Shown here in pieces: positions 9,268-18,471 of a DNA stretch of 64,000 bases (position 1 is its first letter; each line of letters starts with the position of its first letter). Both the position numbers and the translations under genes were made by a program. Below the pieces are notes generated by a model. That model did no database searches, had not been told where the DNA came from, and worked only from the letters and a program-made list of their open reading frames with translations. The DNA comes from Bacillus massiliigorillae (GTDB taxonomy: Bacteria > Bacillota > Bacilli > Bacillales > DSM-1321), in contig NZ_HG428741.1 of assembly GCF_000380245.2 (NCBI RefSeq), positions 1,188,789 to 1,252,788 on the forward strand. The letters run 5' to 3'.

Positions 9268-10608
9268 ATGCAAATTACTGATTCATTAGGAAATCTTCAA
9301 AAAACAGACGAGAAATATTTATGGCATGCAATGAGAGGTGCAAATCCATCTCCAGCGAACTTAATTGTAAAAAGTGCGAATGGAGCTTGGGTAACAGATA
9401 TTGATGGGAATAAATATTTAGATGGTATGTCTGGATTATGGTGTGTCAATGTTGGTTATGGACGTACTGAACTTGCTGAGGCTGCTTTTGAACAGCTAAA
9501 AGAATTACCTTATTTTCCATTATCCCAAAGTCATATACCTGCTATTAAGTTAGCCGAAAAGCTAAATTCATGGTTAGATGACGAATATGTCATTTTCTTC
9601 TCAAATAGTGGATCGGATGCAAATGAAACCGCTTTTAAAATGGTGCGTCAATATCATCAACAAAATGGTGATACGAATCGTTATAAATTTATATCCCGCT
9701 ATCGAGCATATCATGGGAACTCCATGGGAGCTCTATCGGCAACTGGACAAGCTGAACGTAAATATAGATATGAGCCATTAGCTGCAGGTTTCCTTCATGT
9801 GTCTCCACCAGATTTATATCGTAATCCTGATGATGCGGAAACATTAAAGAGCGCTGATGAAATTGACCGTATCATGACATGGGAGCTAAGTGAAACAATC
9901 GCAGGTGTTATTATGGAACCAATTATCACAGGTGGAGGAGTCCTAATGCCACCAGATGGATATATGGCAAAGGTGAAAGAAATTTGTGAGAAACATGGTG
10001 CTCTTCTCATTTGTGATGAAGTAATTTGTGGATTTGGAAGAACTGGTAAAACGTTTGGTTTTATGAATTATGGAGTTAAGCCAGATATTATTACAATGGC
10101 TAAAGGTATTACCAGTGCTTATCTGCCTTTATCAGCAACGGCTGTAAGAAAAGAGGTATTCGAGAAATTTGCAGGTACCGATATGTACAATCGTTTTCGT
10201 CATGTAAATACATTTGGAGGGAATCCTGCGGCATGTGCGCTAGCTCTGAAAAATTTAGAAATCTTGGAGAATGAGAACTTAATTGATAGATCAAGAGTTC
10301 TTGGTGAGAAATTATTAAATGAACTTTCAGAGTTGAAACAGTCTCCTTGGGTTGGAGATATACGAGGTAAAGGTTTACTCATTGGTATCGAGCTTGTAGA
10401 AGATAAAGAAACCAAAAAGCCAGTTACTTCACAAATAATGGATAAAGTTATTATGAACTGCAGAGAAAAAGGCTTGATAATTGGTAAAAATGGCGATACT
10501 GTAGCTGGTTTCAATAATATTATTCAACTTGCTCCTCCTTTAAGCATAACTGATAATGATTTTAATTTTATCGTAAAGACGATTAAAGAAAGTATTCTCT
10601 CAATTTAA
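9268..10608 (+). CDS. Class III omega-amino acid (beta-alanine type) aminotransferase
   Basis: PLP-dependent transaminase that moves the terminal amino group of an omega- or beta-amino acid to pyruvate or a similar acceptor. 446 residues from the ATG at 9268, which has GGAGTG 7 bases upstream; a GTG at 9262 lies too close to that site. Seen: FSNSGSDANETAFKM (PLP phosphate contact), YHGNSMGALSATG, ICDEVICGFGRTG with the PLP-binding Asp, and the Schiff-base Lys at about residue 279 in MAKGITSAYLPLSA. The SAYLPL form is typical of omega-amino acid:pyruvate transaminases rather than GabT. Paired with mmsA: the product would be malonate semialdehyde or a methylated form. Confidence 0.92.
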   Translation: MQITDSLGNLQKTDEKYLWHAMRGANPSPANLIVKSANGAWVTDIDGNKYLDGMSGLWCVNVGYGRTELAEAAFEQLKELPYFPLSQSHIPAIKLAEKLNSWLDDEYVIFFSNSGSDANETAFKMVRQYHQQNGDTNRYKFISRYRAYHGNSMGALSATGQAERKYRYEPLAAGFLHVSPPDLYRNPDDAETLKSADEIDRIMTWELSETIAGVIMEPIITGGGVLMPPDGYMAKVKEICEKHGALLICDEVICGFGRTGKTFGFMNYGVKPDIITMAKGITSAYLPLSATAVRKEVFEKFAGTDMYNRFRHVNTFGGNPAACALALKNLEILENENLIDRSRVLGEKLLNELSELKQSPWVGDIRGKGLLIGIELVEDKETKKPVTSQIMDKVIMNCREKGLIIGKNGDTVAGFNNIIQLAPPLSITDNDFNFIVKTIKESILSI

Positions 10609-10626
10609 TTATAGCTACTAACATAC

Positions 10627-10687
10627 TATTCTGATGCGAGATTTTGTCAATGTTATTTTATAGACTCAATACTATTGCATCAGAATA
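10627..10687. repeat. Inverted repeat in the gap before the DUF3311 gene
   Basis: TATTCTGATGC (10627-10637) and GCATCAGAATA (10677-10687) are exact inverted copies 39 bases apart. No T-run follows, so a normal terminator is unlikely; regulatory half-sites or a large stem-loop are possible. Confidence 0.45.
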
Positions 10688-10772
10688 TTAATGTTAGAAG
10701 AAAAATAACATAATAATTATATATTGTGAGTTTTATATTCGTAAAATTAAAAAAGTTTAAGGGAGGAAATAA

Positions 10773-10973
10773 ATGAAATATATTAATCTATTAATTTTGA
10801 TACCTTTCATTGGATTTTTAGTTTTTTTACCTTGGGCCAATCGCATTGAACCCTATGTTCTTGGTTTACCATTCTTCTTATTCTGGCTCTTATTCTGGAT
10901 GATTATTTCGCCACTATTATTAATAGTTGTTTATAAATTCGATCCAGCTAATAAGAAAGGGGAAGTTGAATGA
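10773..10973 (+). CDS. DUF3311 small membrane protein
   Basis: A 66-residue protein with two hydrophobic segments (about residues 5-22 and 28-54) and a short charged tail, matching DUF3311 proteins that are regularly encoded directly before sodium:solute symporters. GGGAGG lies 7 bases before the ATG. Its stop overlaps the symporter start by four bases (ATGA), implying translational coupling. It probably acts as a small partner or assembly subunit of that symporter, as YhdT/PanF-type pairs do; this role is inferred. Confidence 0.85.
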   Translation: MKYINLLILIPFIGFLVFLPWANRIEPYVLGLPFFLFWLLFWMIISPLLLIVVYKFDPANKKGEVE

Positions 10974-12448
10974 ATATATCACTAGGTATTATTAGTTTCT
11001 TTCTTCTCTTAGCTTTATTTTTAGGCATACAATCCACAAGAGGAAAAAAGATGAGTATGGAGCAATGGACAGTTGGTGGAAGAGGTTTTGGAACAATTTT
11101 TGTGTTTTTTCTTATAGCGGGCGAAGTATACACGACCTTCACGTTCCTTGGTGGTAGCGGTTGGGCTTACTCAAGAGGAGCCGCAGCATATTACGTACCA
11201 GCTTATATCTTTTTAGCCTATATACTATCCTATTGGTTCGCGCCGAAAATTTGGAAGTATTGTAAAGAGAGAAATTTAATTTCTCAACCGGATTATTTTG
11301 CGGCTAAATATAATAGCCGATCTTTAGGTGTATTAGTTGCTATAGTGGGATGTGTAGCGACAGTTCCATATATAGTCATACAGTTTAAAGGGTTAGGTAT
11401 TATAGTTTCTCAAGCCTCGTATGGATCAATAACACCAACAGTAGCAAGCTGTATAGGAGCTCTAGTTGTTACTATATACGTTATGGTATCGGGAATTCAT
11501 GGTTCTGCTTGGACGGCTATAATTAAAGATTTCATGATAATAATTGTAGTTATTTTCCTTGGTTTATATATTCCATTCCACTATTTTGATGGAATAAAAC
11601 CTATGTTTGAAGCTGTTGAAAGTGCTAAACCTGAATTGTTAACGTTACAAGATCAAGGTTTTAGTAATTCATGGTTCATTTCTACGGTCATTATTAATGC
11701 AATTGGTTTTTATATTTTACCCACGTCATTCATGGTTATTCTTTCTGCAAAAAATGAAAAAAGTCTTCGCAAAAATGCAATTACTCTACCTTTCTATACA
11801 ATCCTTCTAGTGTTTATTTTCTTCATTGGTTTTTCAGCGGTTATTATTGCACCTGGCTTAGAAAATGGAGATTTATCTCTATTACATTTAGCAATCAAAA
11901 CATTTGATCCATGGGTTATAGGAATAATTGGAGCTGCTGGTCTTTTGACGGCTTTAGTTCCCACTTCAGTAATGCTAATGGCTAGTGCTGCAGGGTTGAC
12001 ACAAAATCTATATAAAGTGATTGTTCCAAAGGCATCAGATAAACATTTATTAGTTGTTTCAAAAATTTTCATCGTATTAATAGGAGGTGTTGCTTTACTA
12101 TTTACTCTTTCGGATGGTGATGCTATGGCTCTTTTAAATATTATGGCCTATAGTCTTATTATTCAATTGGCTCCAACTGCATTTTTTAGTCTATTGAAAA
12201 AGAATTATGTAACAAAATATGGTGCATTTACAGGTATTATTGCTGGAGAAATAGTTGTGTTATATATGAGTATAACTGGAGCAACAATATCTCAATTTCT
12301 TCCATTTGTACCACAGTGGATAAAGGATATCAATGGTTCTTTGATTGCATTATTGATCAATATCATTGTTATGTTTGTAGTTAGTTTAGTTACTAAAAAG
12401 AAAGCGACTATAAATAATGATTATATCGGTAGGGAGGTAATTTCATAG
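10970..12448 (+). CDS. Sodium:solute symporter family transporter
   Basis: Sodium-coupled transporter of the SSS family, 492 residues with about thirteen hydrophobic segments. Seen: the early WTVGGRGFG and GEVYTTFTFLGGSGWAYSRGA motifs, typical of SSS members paired with DUF3311, and the later AAGLLTALVPTSVMLMASAAGLTQNLYK, the helix region that carries the sodium site. Translationally coupled to the preceding gene. It sits between the transaminase and hydrolase genes, so it likely imports the amide, amino acid or carboxylate that they process. The substrate is not visible in the sequence. Confidence 0.93.
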   Translation: MNISLGIISFFLLLALFLGIQSTRGKKMSMEQWTVGGRGFGTIFVFFLIAGEVYTTFTFLGGSGWAYSRGAAAYYVPAYIFLAYILSYWFAPKIWKYCKERNLISQPDYFAAKYNSRSLGVLVAIVGCVATVPYIVIQFKGLGIIVSQASYGSITPTVASCIGALVVTIYVMVSGIHGSAWTAIIKDFMIIIVVIFLGLYIPFHYFDGIKPMFEAVESAKPELLTLQDQGFSNSWFISTVIINAIGFYILPTSFMVILSAKNEKSLRKNAITLPFYTILLVFIFFIGFSAVIIAPGLENGDLSLLHLAIKTFDPWVIGIIGAAGLLTALVPTSVMLMASAAGLTQNLYKVIVPKASDKHLLVVSKIFIVLIGGVALLFTLSDGDAMALLNIMAYSLIIQLAPTAFFSLLKKNYVTKYGAFTGIIAGEIVVLYMSITGATISQFLPFVPQWIKDINGSLIALLINIIVMFVVSLVTKKKATINNDYIGREVIS

Positions 12449-12577
12449 TAGTATTGGAAAAAGCTTCAAAGACTATAAAGGTCAAGTTTTGAATAGTTAT
12501 TGCTAATTAATAGGAACGATTACATGAAATATAAAGTTGTATATGAGTATGTTGAAAATAGTACAAAGGGGATGTAT

Positions 12578-14200
12578 ATGATGAAAGCAGATTTGGCATT
12601 TATTAATGGAGAAGTTATTACAATGGATAAGAATTCGCGAATTGTGGAAGCTGTCGCAATAAAGGAAAATCGTATCATTTTTGTTGGTTCTAATTTAGAA
12701 GTGAAACAGCTTATCGAAAGTAAAACTAAAGTTGTTGATTTGTGTGGGAAAACATTGCTTCCAGGATTTATTGATTCTCATATTCATTTACCTATGTATG
12801 GATTAAACCAACTATCAATTAGTTGCAAGGCTTCATATAAAAAATCTATAGATGATATTAAACAGGAATTAAGAAAAAAAGCTAAAACAGTTGCTAAAGG
12901 CCAATGGATTAGAGCATGGGGCTTTAATGAAACAACGATAAAAGAAAATCGTTATCTATCTATTCAAGAGCTAGATGAAATCTCTACTGAACATCCAATT
13001 ATGATTACTCGTACTTGTGGACATATTTGTCTTGTAAACAGTAAAGCCTTAGAAATAGCGGGAATTAATTCTCAGACGAGCAATCCTGATGGTGGGGTAA
13101 TAGAAAGAGACTCGAATGGAGATTTAACAGGTAAATTAATAGAAACAGCGAATATGAGAATGAATGAAATTGCTAAATATACAGAGAAAGAGTTAAGACA
13201 AGCGGTGAGAATAGCTTCTGATCACTTTGTACAAGCAGGTATTACTAGTATTCATGAAGCGGGTGTTTCTGATTCAGATACGTATCGTCTTTTACAGGAA
13301 GCGGTAAAAAATAACGATATTGCTGTGCGTGTTTATGCAATTATTTGTACTTTAAATAATTCACATGAATTTGTAGAGAAAATGCTAGCTGCAGGAGTAC
13401 TAACAGGTACGGGGGATGAACGATTTAAAATTGGTCCGGCTAAAATATTTACGGATGGAAGTAGTACAGGTCCTACTATTGCAACTAGAGAGCCATATAC
13501 AAGTGATCCAAATAATCATGGAATTCTATATTATAGCGAAGAAGAAATCTACCGTGTATTAGGTGAAGCCCATAAAAAAGGGTATCAGATAACTGTTCAT
13601 GCTCAGGGTGACCGAGCTATTGAAATGTACTTGAATTGTGTTGAAAGAGCGCTCAAGGAGCATCCAAGAGAAGATCATCGCCATCGAATTGAGCATGCGG
13701 GAATTTCTACACCAGATTTACAAGAGAGAATGAAGAAACTTGGTGTTATTCCAATCCCAAATCCACCTTTCCCATACGAATTTGGTGAAATTTATGTAAA
13801 TAATTATGGAGAAAGAGTTAATTATATGTATCCAGTACGTGACTTTATAGATAAAGGTATTATATGTGCAGGTGGTTCTGACGCACCAGTTACAGATTAT
13901 AATCCTTTAATAGGTATTCATACAGCGGTTAATCGGAAAAGTAGCAGTAATTCTGAGATCGGATTGAATCAAAAAGTTACAGTTATGGAAGCTATAAAAA
14001 TTTATACGATCAATGGGGCATATGCAAGTTTTGAAGAAGATATTAAAGGCAGTTTAGAAGTAGGAAAGTTAGCAGATTTAGTAGTTTTAGATAATAGTAT
14101 TCTACGACAAAATCAGAACTGCATAAAAGATTTAAAAGTAGAGATGACTGTTATTGATGGACAAATTGTCTACAAAAATGAAGCAGTAGTAAGAGCGTAG
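12578..14200 (+). CDS. YtcJ-like amidohydrolase (divergent member)
   Basis: Metal-dependent amidohydrolase_3 family protein, about 540 residues. Seen: GFIDSHIHLP (HxH), FTDGSSTGPTIATREPY, HAQGDRAIEMY, HRIEHAG and GGSDAPVTDYNP, in the family order. AAAGGGG at 12565-12571 puts the start at the ATG of 12578 or 12581; an open frame back to a TTG at 12500 has no ribosome site and is probably leader. It differs clearly from the two close paralogues at 3817 and 18472 in its metal-site surroundings, so it probably acts on a different substrate. The acyltransferase-like gene follows 29 bases downstream. Confidence 0.9.
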   Translation: MMKADLAFINGEVITMDKNSRIVEAVAIKENRIIFVGSNLEVKQLIESKTKVVDLCGKTLLPGFIDSHIHLPMYGLNQLSISCKASYKKSIDDIKQELRKKAKTVAKGQWIRAWGFNETTIKENRYLSIQELDEISTEHPIMITRTCGHICLVNSKALEIAGINSQTSNPDGGVIERDSNGDLTGKLIETANMRMNEIAKYTEKELRQAVRIASDHFVQAGITSIHEAGVSDSDTYRLLQEAVKNNDIAVRVYAIICTLNNSHEFVEKMLAAGVLTGTGDERFKIGPAKIFTDGSSTGPTIATREPYTSDPNNHGILYYSEEEIYRVLGEAHKKGYQITVHAQGDRAIEMYLNCVERALKEHPREDHRHRIEHAGISTPDLQERMKKLGVIPIPNPPFPYEFGEIYVNNYGERVNYMYPVRDFIDKGIICAGGSDAPVTDYNPLIGIHTAVNRKSSSNSEIGLNQKVTVMEAIKIYTINGAYASFEEDIKGSLEVGKLADLVVLDNSILRQNQNCIKDLKVEMTVIDGQIVYKNEAVVRA

Positions 14201-14229
14201 AAGGAAAATAGTATTTTGGGGTTATAATA

Positions 14230-15322
14230 TTGAACAAATTTTTATTTCTTTCGGTAAAAGGTAATGCTCTCGATAGAGGTAGAGAAATTGGTTCAAAAGC
14301 GAGAAAACAAATTGCTCATAATATAGAAACTTATAAAAAAATATTTATGGAATTAAGTAATATAGATTGGGATACAGCGAAACAACGTGCTTCTCAATAC
14401 ATACCAATGATTGAAAAGTACGATAAAGAAATTATGCAAGAAATCATCGGTATAAGTGAAGGGGCTAAACAGCCCCTTTTAGATATTGTTGCTTTAAATG
14501 CCAGAAGTGAAATTATTCTAAATAGTGATGGGTGCACAAGTCTGGCTGTTTTACCAGGGACTACAAAAAATCAAGAGACTTTTCTAGCACAAAATTGGGA
14601 TTGGAATAACAAAATTAAAGATGGAATTGTGATTTTAGATATTCATCAAGAAAATTAAACCACGTATTCTAATGGCTACAGAAGCAGGTATTGTTGGAAA
14701 AATAGGAATGAATAATAAAGGACTAGGTGTATGCTTAAATTTATTAGGAACAACAAACAATACACTTGGTGTACCGATTCATGTTGTTTTAAGAGGAATA
14801 TTAAATAGTAACAATATATCGCAGGCTGTCGGACAAATTAGTCGAATGCCAAGAGGTACAGCAGCAAATTATTTATTGGCGCATAAAGAAGGCTCGGCAT
14901 TAAACATAGAAGCTATATCATCTGATTACGATGTCATTTACCCAGAGAATTATATACTTAATCATACAAATCACTTTATATCTCCTCGGATGAATTCAAT
15001 TAAAGATACTGCAAGAGAAGCTTTTCCTGACACACATTTACGATATTGGAAATCACGTCAGGAAATTATAGAAAACAAGAATCAATTAACTGAAATTGAA
15101 ATAAAGAATACATTAGCTGATCATACTGGCTATCCAGACTCAATATGTCGTCATGGAGAACTCTTTCCTATAGACTTAGGACGTCCTTCCACTGGAAGCA
15201 CTGTTTTTTCAATCGTTATGAACCTAACAAAAGGTTCATTTGAATTGTCGAATGGACAACCATGTTCGAATGTGTATGAAACATATCGGTTTAGCGATGA
15301 TTTTTCAATTACTAAGGACTAG
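14230..15322 (+). pseudogene. C45 family (acyl-CoA:6-APA acyltransferase-like) Ntn hydrolase, frameshifted
   Basis: Resembles the autoprocessing N-terminal-nucleophile family that includes penicillin isopenicillin-N acyltransferase and amide or carcinine hydrolases. Two pieces in different frames together make a normal full length of about 360 residues. Piece 1 (14230-14658, TTG start with GGGG upstream) ends ILDIHQEN and stop. Piece 2 is open from before 14651 and reads KIKPRILMATEAGIVGKIG, the expected next segment. One missing A in the run at 14651-14654 explains the break. The predicted nucleophile is Cys102 in NSDGCTSLAV, matching the Gly-Cys self-cleavage site of the family. Either a recent inactivation, a sequencing error in the homopolymer, or slippage; the sequence cannot say which. 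Confidence 0.88.
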
Positions 15323-15336
15323 GGAGGATAATAACG

Positions 15337-16578
15337 ATGAATGCTAAAAATATGAATGATAGACGAATAAGAGATAAAGAGGAAGTATTACAGCTTACTC
15401 AAAATCTAGTGAGAATAGAAAGTGTATATCGTCCTGAAGTTGAAGGAGGAAATGAAACAAAAGTAGCCCTTTATGTTGCAAACTATCTAAAGGATATAGG
15501 CATAGAGGTACATATTGAAGAAGTTGTACCTGGCCGTCCAAATGTAATCGGAATAGTAGATTCCGGTCGTCCAGGAAAAACACTTCTTTTTGAAGGACAT
15601 ACAGATGTTGTAACGGAAGGGGATAGAAAAGCATGGCAATATGATCCCTTTGGTGCCGAAATTGTTAATGGCAGAATGTATGGTAGAGGAACGAATGACA
15701 CAAAAGGTAATCTAGCTTGTATGATTACTGCAGTTCATTCATTATTAAGAGACAAAGAAAACTGGTCAGGGAAAATTATTTTATGTATTCCTTGTGACGA
15801 GGAAGGCTTAATGCTAGGAATTAAGGATTTTATTAAGCGTGGTTGGGCGAATGGAGTAGACGGAGCTATAATTTGTGAGCCTGTAGAAAATGAAGTTTGT
15901 ATTACTCAAAAGGGAGCTATGCGTATAGCTATTCATGTATACGGGAAAATGGCTCATGGTGCAATGCCTTTAAGTGGCATTAACCCCAACATTCGGATGG
16001 CTAAAATATTATACGAAATAGACAAACTTGAGACCCTTGAAAAAGAGCGGTTAGGAAAACATCAAATGCTAGGCTGGCCTTCAATTACTCCAACTATTTT
16101 GAGAGGTCCAGTACACGGTGAACCACAAATTAATGTTGTTCCAGATCAATGTTACGCTACTTTTGATATACGTACTATTCCTGGACAAAATCATGAAGTA
16201 TTGAAGGGACAATTACAAGCTATTTTAGATAGGCTAGCAATCGATGATGCTCATTTTCAAGCAAAGATGGAAGTAATAGAAGAACGCCCTTGGACTCTTA
16301 CAAACTATGATGAGCCAATCGTAAATTCTGTTTCACAAGCTGTTGAGATAGTTACAGGGAAAAAGGCTGTATATAACGGGGTAGGCGGAGCAACTGACGG
16401 TACATTTCTTCATATGGCGGGAATTCCGATTGTAACAATAGGAGCTGGTGATCGAGAGATTCCGCATCAAATAAATGAGTATGTAGAAACTGATGAATTA
16501 GCGGAAACAACTGAAATTTATCGAACAGCTGCATTAATGTTCTTGAAAGAAGACGGTTTGAACAATGAACGGAAATAA
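15337..16578 (+). CDS. M20 family metallo-deacylase (ArgE/DapE-like)
   Basis: Zinc-dependent amidase of the M20 family (acetylornithine deacetylase / succinyl-diaminopimelate desuccinylase type), 413 residues. Seen: FEGHTDVV with metal His and catalytic Asp, YGRGTNDTKGNLACM with the bridging Asp, IPCDEEGLMLG with the Glu-Glu pair, and a C-terminal HQINEYVETDEL His. The dimerisation domain lies between. AGGGAGG is upstream of the ATG. It follows the C45 gene by 14 bases in the same unit, so it probably removes an acyl group from an amino acid made or imported by this cluster. Too far from argE/dapE contexts to assign a housekeeping role. Confidence 0.92.
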   Translation: MNAKNMNDRRIRDKEEVLQLTQNLVRIESVYRPEVEGGNETKVALYVANYLKDIGIEVHIEEVVPGRPNVIGIVDSGRPGKTLLFEGHTDVVTEGDRKAWQYDPFGAEIVNGRMYGRGTNDTKGNLACMITAVHSLLRDKENWSGKIILCIPCDEEGLMLGIKDFIKRGWANGVDGAIICEPVENEVCITQKGAMRIAIHVYGKMAHGAMPLSGINPNIRMAKILYEIDKLETLEKERLGKHQMLGWPSITPTILRGPVHGEPQINVVPDQCYATFDIRTIPGQNHEVLKGQLQAILDRLAIDDAHFQAKMEVIEERPWTLTNYDEPIVNSVSQAVEIVTGKKAVYNGVGGATDGTFLHMAGIPIVTIGAGDREIPHQINEYVETDELAETTEIYRTAALMFLKEDGLNNERK

Positions 16579-16664
16579 AATTGCTATTATTCTTAAAGAT
16601 ATGTTTAATAGCATCTATTATAAACATAAGTAAATTTATAAGCCTGAAAAATTGATATATAAAG

Positions 16665-16688
16665 ACGTACCTTCGGGTGCGTTTTTAT
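16665..16688 (+). terminator. Intrinsic terminator after the M20 gene
   Basis: ACGTACC, loop TTCG, GGTGCGT (16665-16682) then TTTTTATTA. A UNCG-type tetraloop hairpin. Confidence 0.85.
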
Positions 16689-16689
16689 T

Positions 16690-17005
16690 ATGTTAAGAGA
16701 ATCTAAAGTTGGTTCTACTAAAATTTTGTATTTAACATTTATTATCATTAGTAGGATATTTGTTGTTAATAGTTTTTGTCTCTTTTATGAAATAAGTATA
16801 AATTACCCCATTAAATACATAAAGATCAAAGTCACACCGCATTCTTAAATAACTATAATCAATTCTTATTACATCAAAAAAAAGTCTTTACCCGATATTT
16901 TTACTGAATATTCAGAAAATAACCTATTGACATGGAGTTTAATCGAACAATTAGTATTAAGTATAGTATTTTTAAATGAGCTATAAAGATGAATGGGGGT
17001 ACAAA
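16690..17005. other. Gene-free stretch before MATE copy 2
   Basis: AT-rich DNA with no convincing reading frame. A TTGACA occurs at 16927-16932, but nothing at proper spacing is a good -10 box. It must hold the promoter for the second MATE/amidohydrolase pair. Confidence 0.5.
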
Positions 17006-18427
17006 ATGGAGAATATCGATGTTCAAGAACAATCTAATATTGACTCTAAAATACTTGAAAATAGGGAATTAGGTACGAAAAACATTAGTAGTCTATTTTA
17101 TCGTTATATTACTTTCGCTATTTTAGGTAACATTTTTTTGGTAATACCTACATTTATTGATGGAAATATCTTAGGACAGTTGGGGCCAGAAAAAATGGCA
17201 GGTGTTGGTATTGGGTTAACAATTCTAGTCCTTTCTCGTGCGATAGGTACATTTATTGGGGTCGGAACTGGAGCTGTTGTTGCTTTAAGATTAGGGGCAG
17301 GAAAAATTGAGGAAGCAAGAGGAATAGTTGGTCAATTAATATGGTTTGGCGTAATCTTGTCGACGGTTATCGCTATTCTTGGTTATGTCAATAATGAATC
17401 TATAATGCGTTTTTTTGGGGCAAATGATGTGACACTACCATTTGCAATGCAATATGGAAAACATATATGGATTGCTTTTCCTTTTCAAGTTTTAGCAATT
17501 ATTCTTGGTATTCTAGCTATTCTTGATGAACGCCCTGCACTTAGTATGATGAGTTGGTTAGTTGGAGCCATTGTAGCAGCAATTACTGAACTCATCCTTT
17601 TTCATAAATTCCATTACGGAGTTGCAGCTTCTGCTTGGTCTGGTGTTATCGGTCCATCATTTCCGAGTCTATTAATCTTCTATTTTATTTTTAGTAAGTC
17701 TTTATTAAAACCTAAATTAAAAGATATTAGAATCAAGATGACAAGTCTTAAAGAAGTAAGTGCTACAGGTTTTGCCTCATTCGCAATTCAAATAACTCTG
17801 TTTATTGCAATGATTGTGATTAATAATTTATTAGTTTCATTAGGTGGCGAGTTACACGTATCTGCTTTTACAATACAAAATGCATATATAACCAATTTTC
17901 TTATGTTTGTAGTTATGGGAATAACAACTGGGATTCAACCATTAATTAGTTATAATTATGGTGCTCAACTTTACCAACGAGTAAATAGAATTACTTCATT
18001 AGGACTGAAATTCTCCTTCTTAATTACACTATTCTTGACTTTACTTATATATTTCTTTACTGATTCAATAGTTGCTTTTTTTACAGGTGGAGATATAGCT
18101 TTACAAGATCTTGGTGTATGGTCAACAAGGGTATTTAATATATCTTTCCCTCTGGCAGCAATCATCTTATTTATATCATGTTACTTTCAAGCAATTGAAG
18201 AAAATGTAAAAGCAACCTTTATAGCATTAGGAAGATCTTTTATTTTTTCATTACCATTAATCTACATTCTTTCAAAATACATAGGGGTAAATGGTGTATG
18301 GTACGCAATTCCTATTGCAGATGTCATCACATTCTTAATAGCAATTTATTTTATGTCCAAGGAGTTTCGAAGATTAAAACATCTTAAAGAAATTGAATAT
18401 TCAGATACAAAAGAAGTTTCTAGTTAA
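17006..18427 (+). CDS. MATE family efflux transporter (copy 2)
   Basis: Same family and exact length (473 residues) as the protein at 492-1913, with matching N-termini (IDVQEQSN), the DERPxLS segment, SYNYGAQLY and KATFIALGRSFIF. The ATG at 17006 is chosen because GGGGG lies at 16994-16999 and because it aligns with the copy 1 start; an earlier ATG at 16976 has no ribosome site. The paralogous amidohydrolase follows 44 bases later, so transporter and hydrolase were duplicated together or recruited as a pair. Copy 1 is separated from its hydrolase partner by the cupin and APC genes. Confidence 0.92.
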   Translation: MENIDVQEQSNIDSKILENRELGTKNISSLFYRYITFAILGNIFLVIPTFIDGNILGQLGPEKMAGVGIGLTILVLSRAIGTFIGVGTGAVVALRLGAGKIEEARGIVGQLIWFGVILSTVIAILGYVNNESIMRFFGANDVTLPFAMQYGKHIWIAFPFQVLAIILGILAILDERPALSMMSWLVGAIVAAITELILFHKFHYGVAASAWSGVIGPSFPSLLIFYFIFSKSLLKPKLKDIRIKMTSLKEVSATGFASFAIQITLFIAMIVINNLLVSLGGELHVSAFTIQNAYITNFLMFVVMGITTGIQPLISYNYGAQLYQRVNRITSLGLKFSFLITLFLTLLIYFFTDSIVAFFTGGDIALQDLGVWSTRVFNISFPLAAIILFISCYFQAIEENVKATFIALGRSFIFSLPLIYILSKYIGVNGVWYAIPIADVITFLIAIYFMSKEFRRLKHLKEIEYSDTKEVSS

Positions 18428-18471
18428 ACTTGTTATTTATCTGAATATTATAAAAATCAATTGGGGGAAAA

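Noticed and set aside
9578..9781. 67-codon frame inside the transaminase gene
   Set aside because: Overlaps conserved transaminase motifs in another frame and has no translation signals.
12500..12577. Longer N-terminus for the third amidohydrolase from a TTG at 12500
   Set aside because: No ribosome site; the residues do not look like the family, and AAAGGGG directly precedes the ATGs at 12578/12581.
16927..16968. TTGACA followed by AT-rich sequence as promoter of MATE copy 2
   Set aside because: The bases 17-18 downstream (ATTAGT/TTAGTA) are a poor -10 box, and TATAGT is 30 bases away; not called as a promoter.
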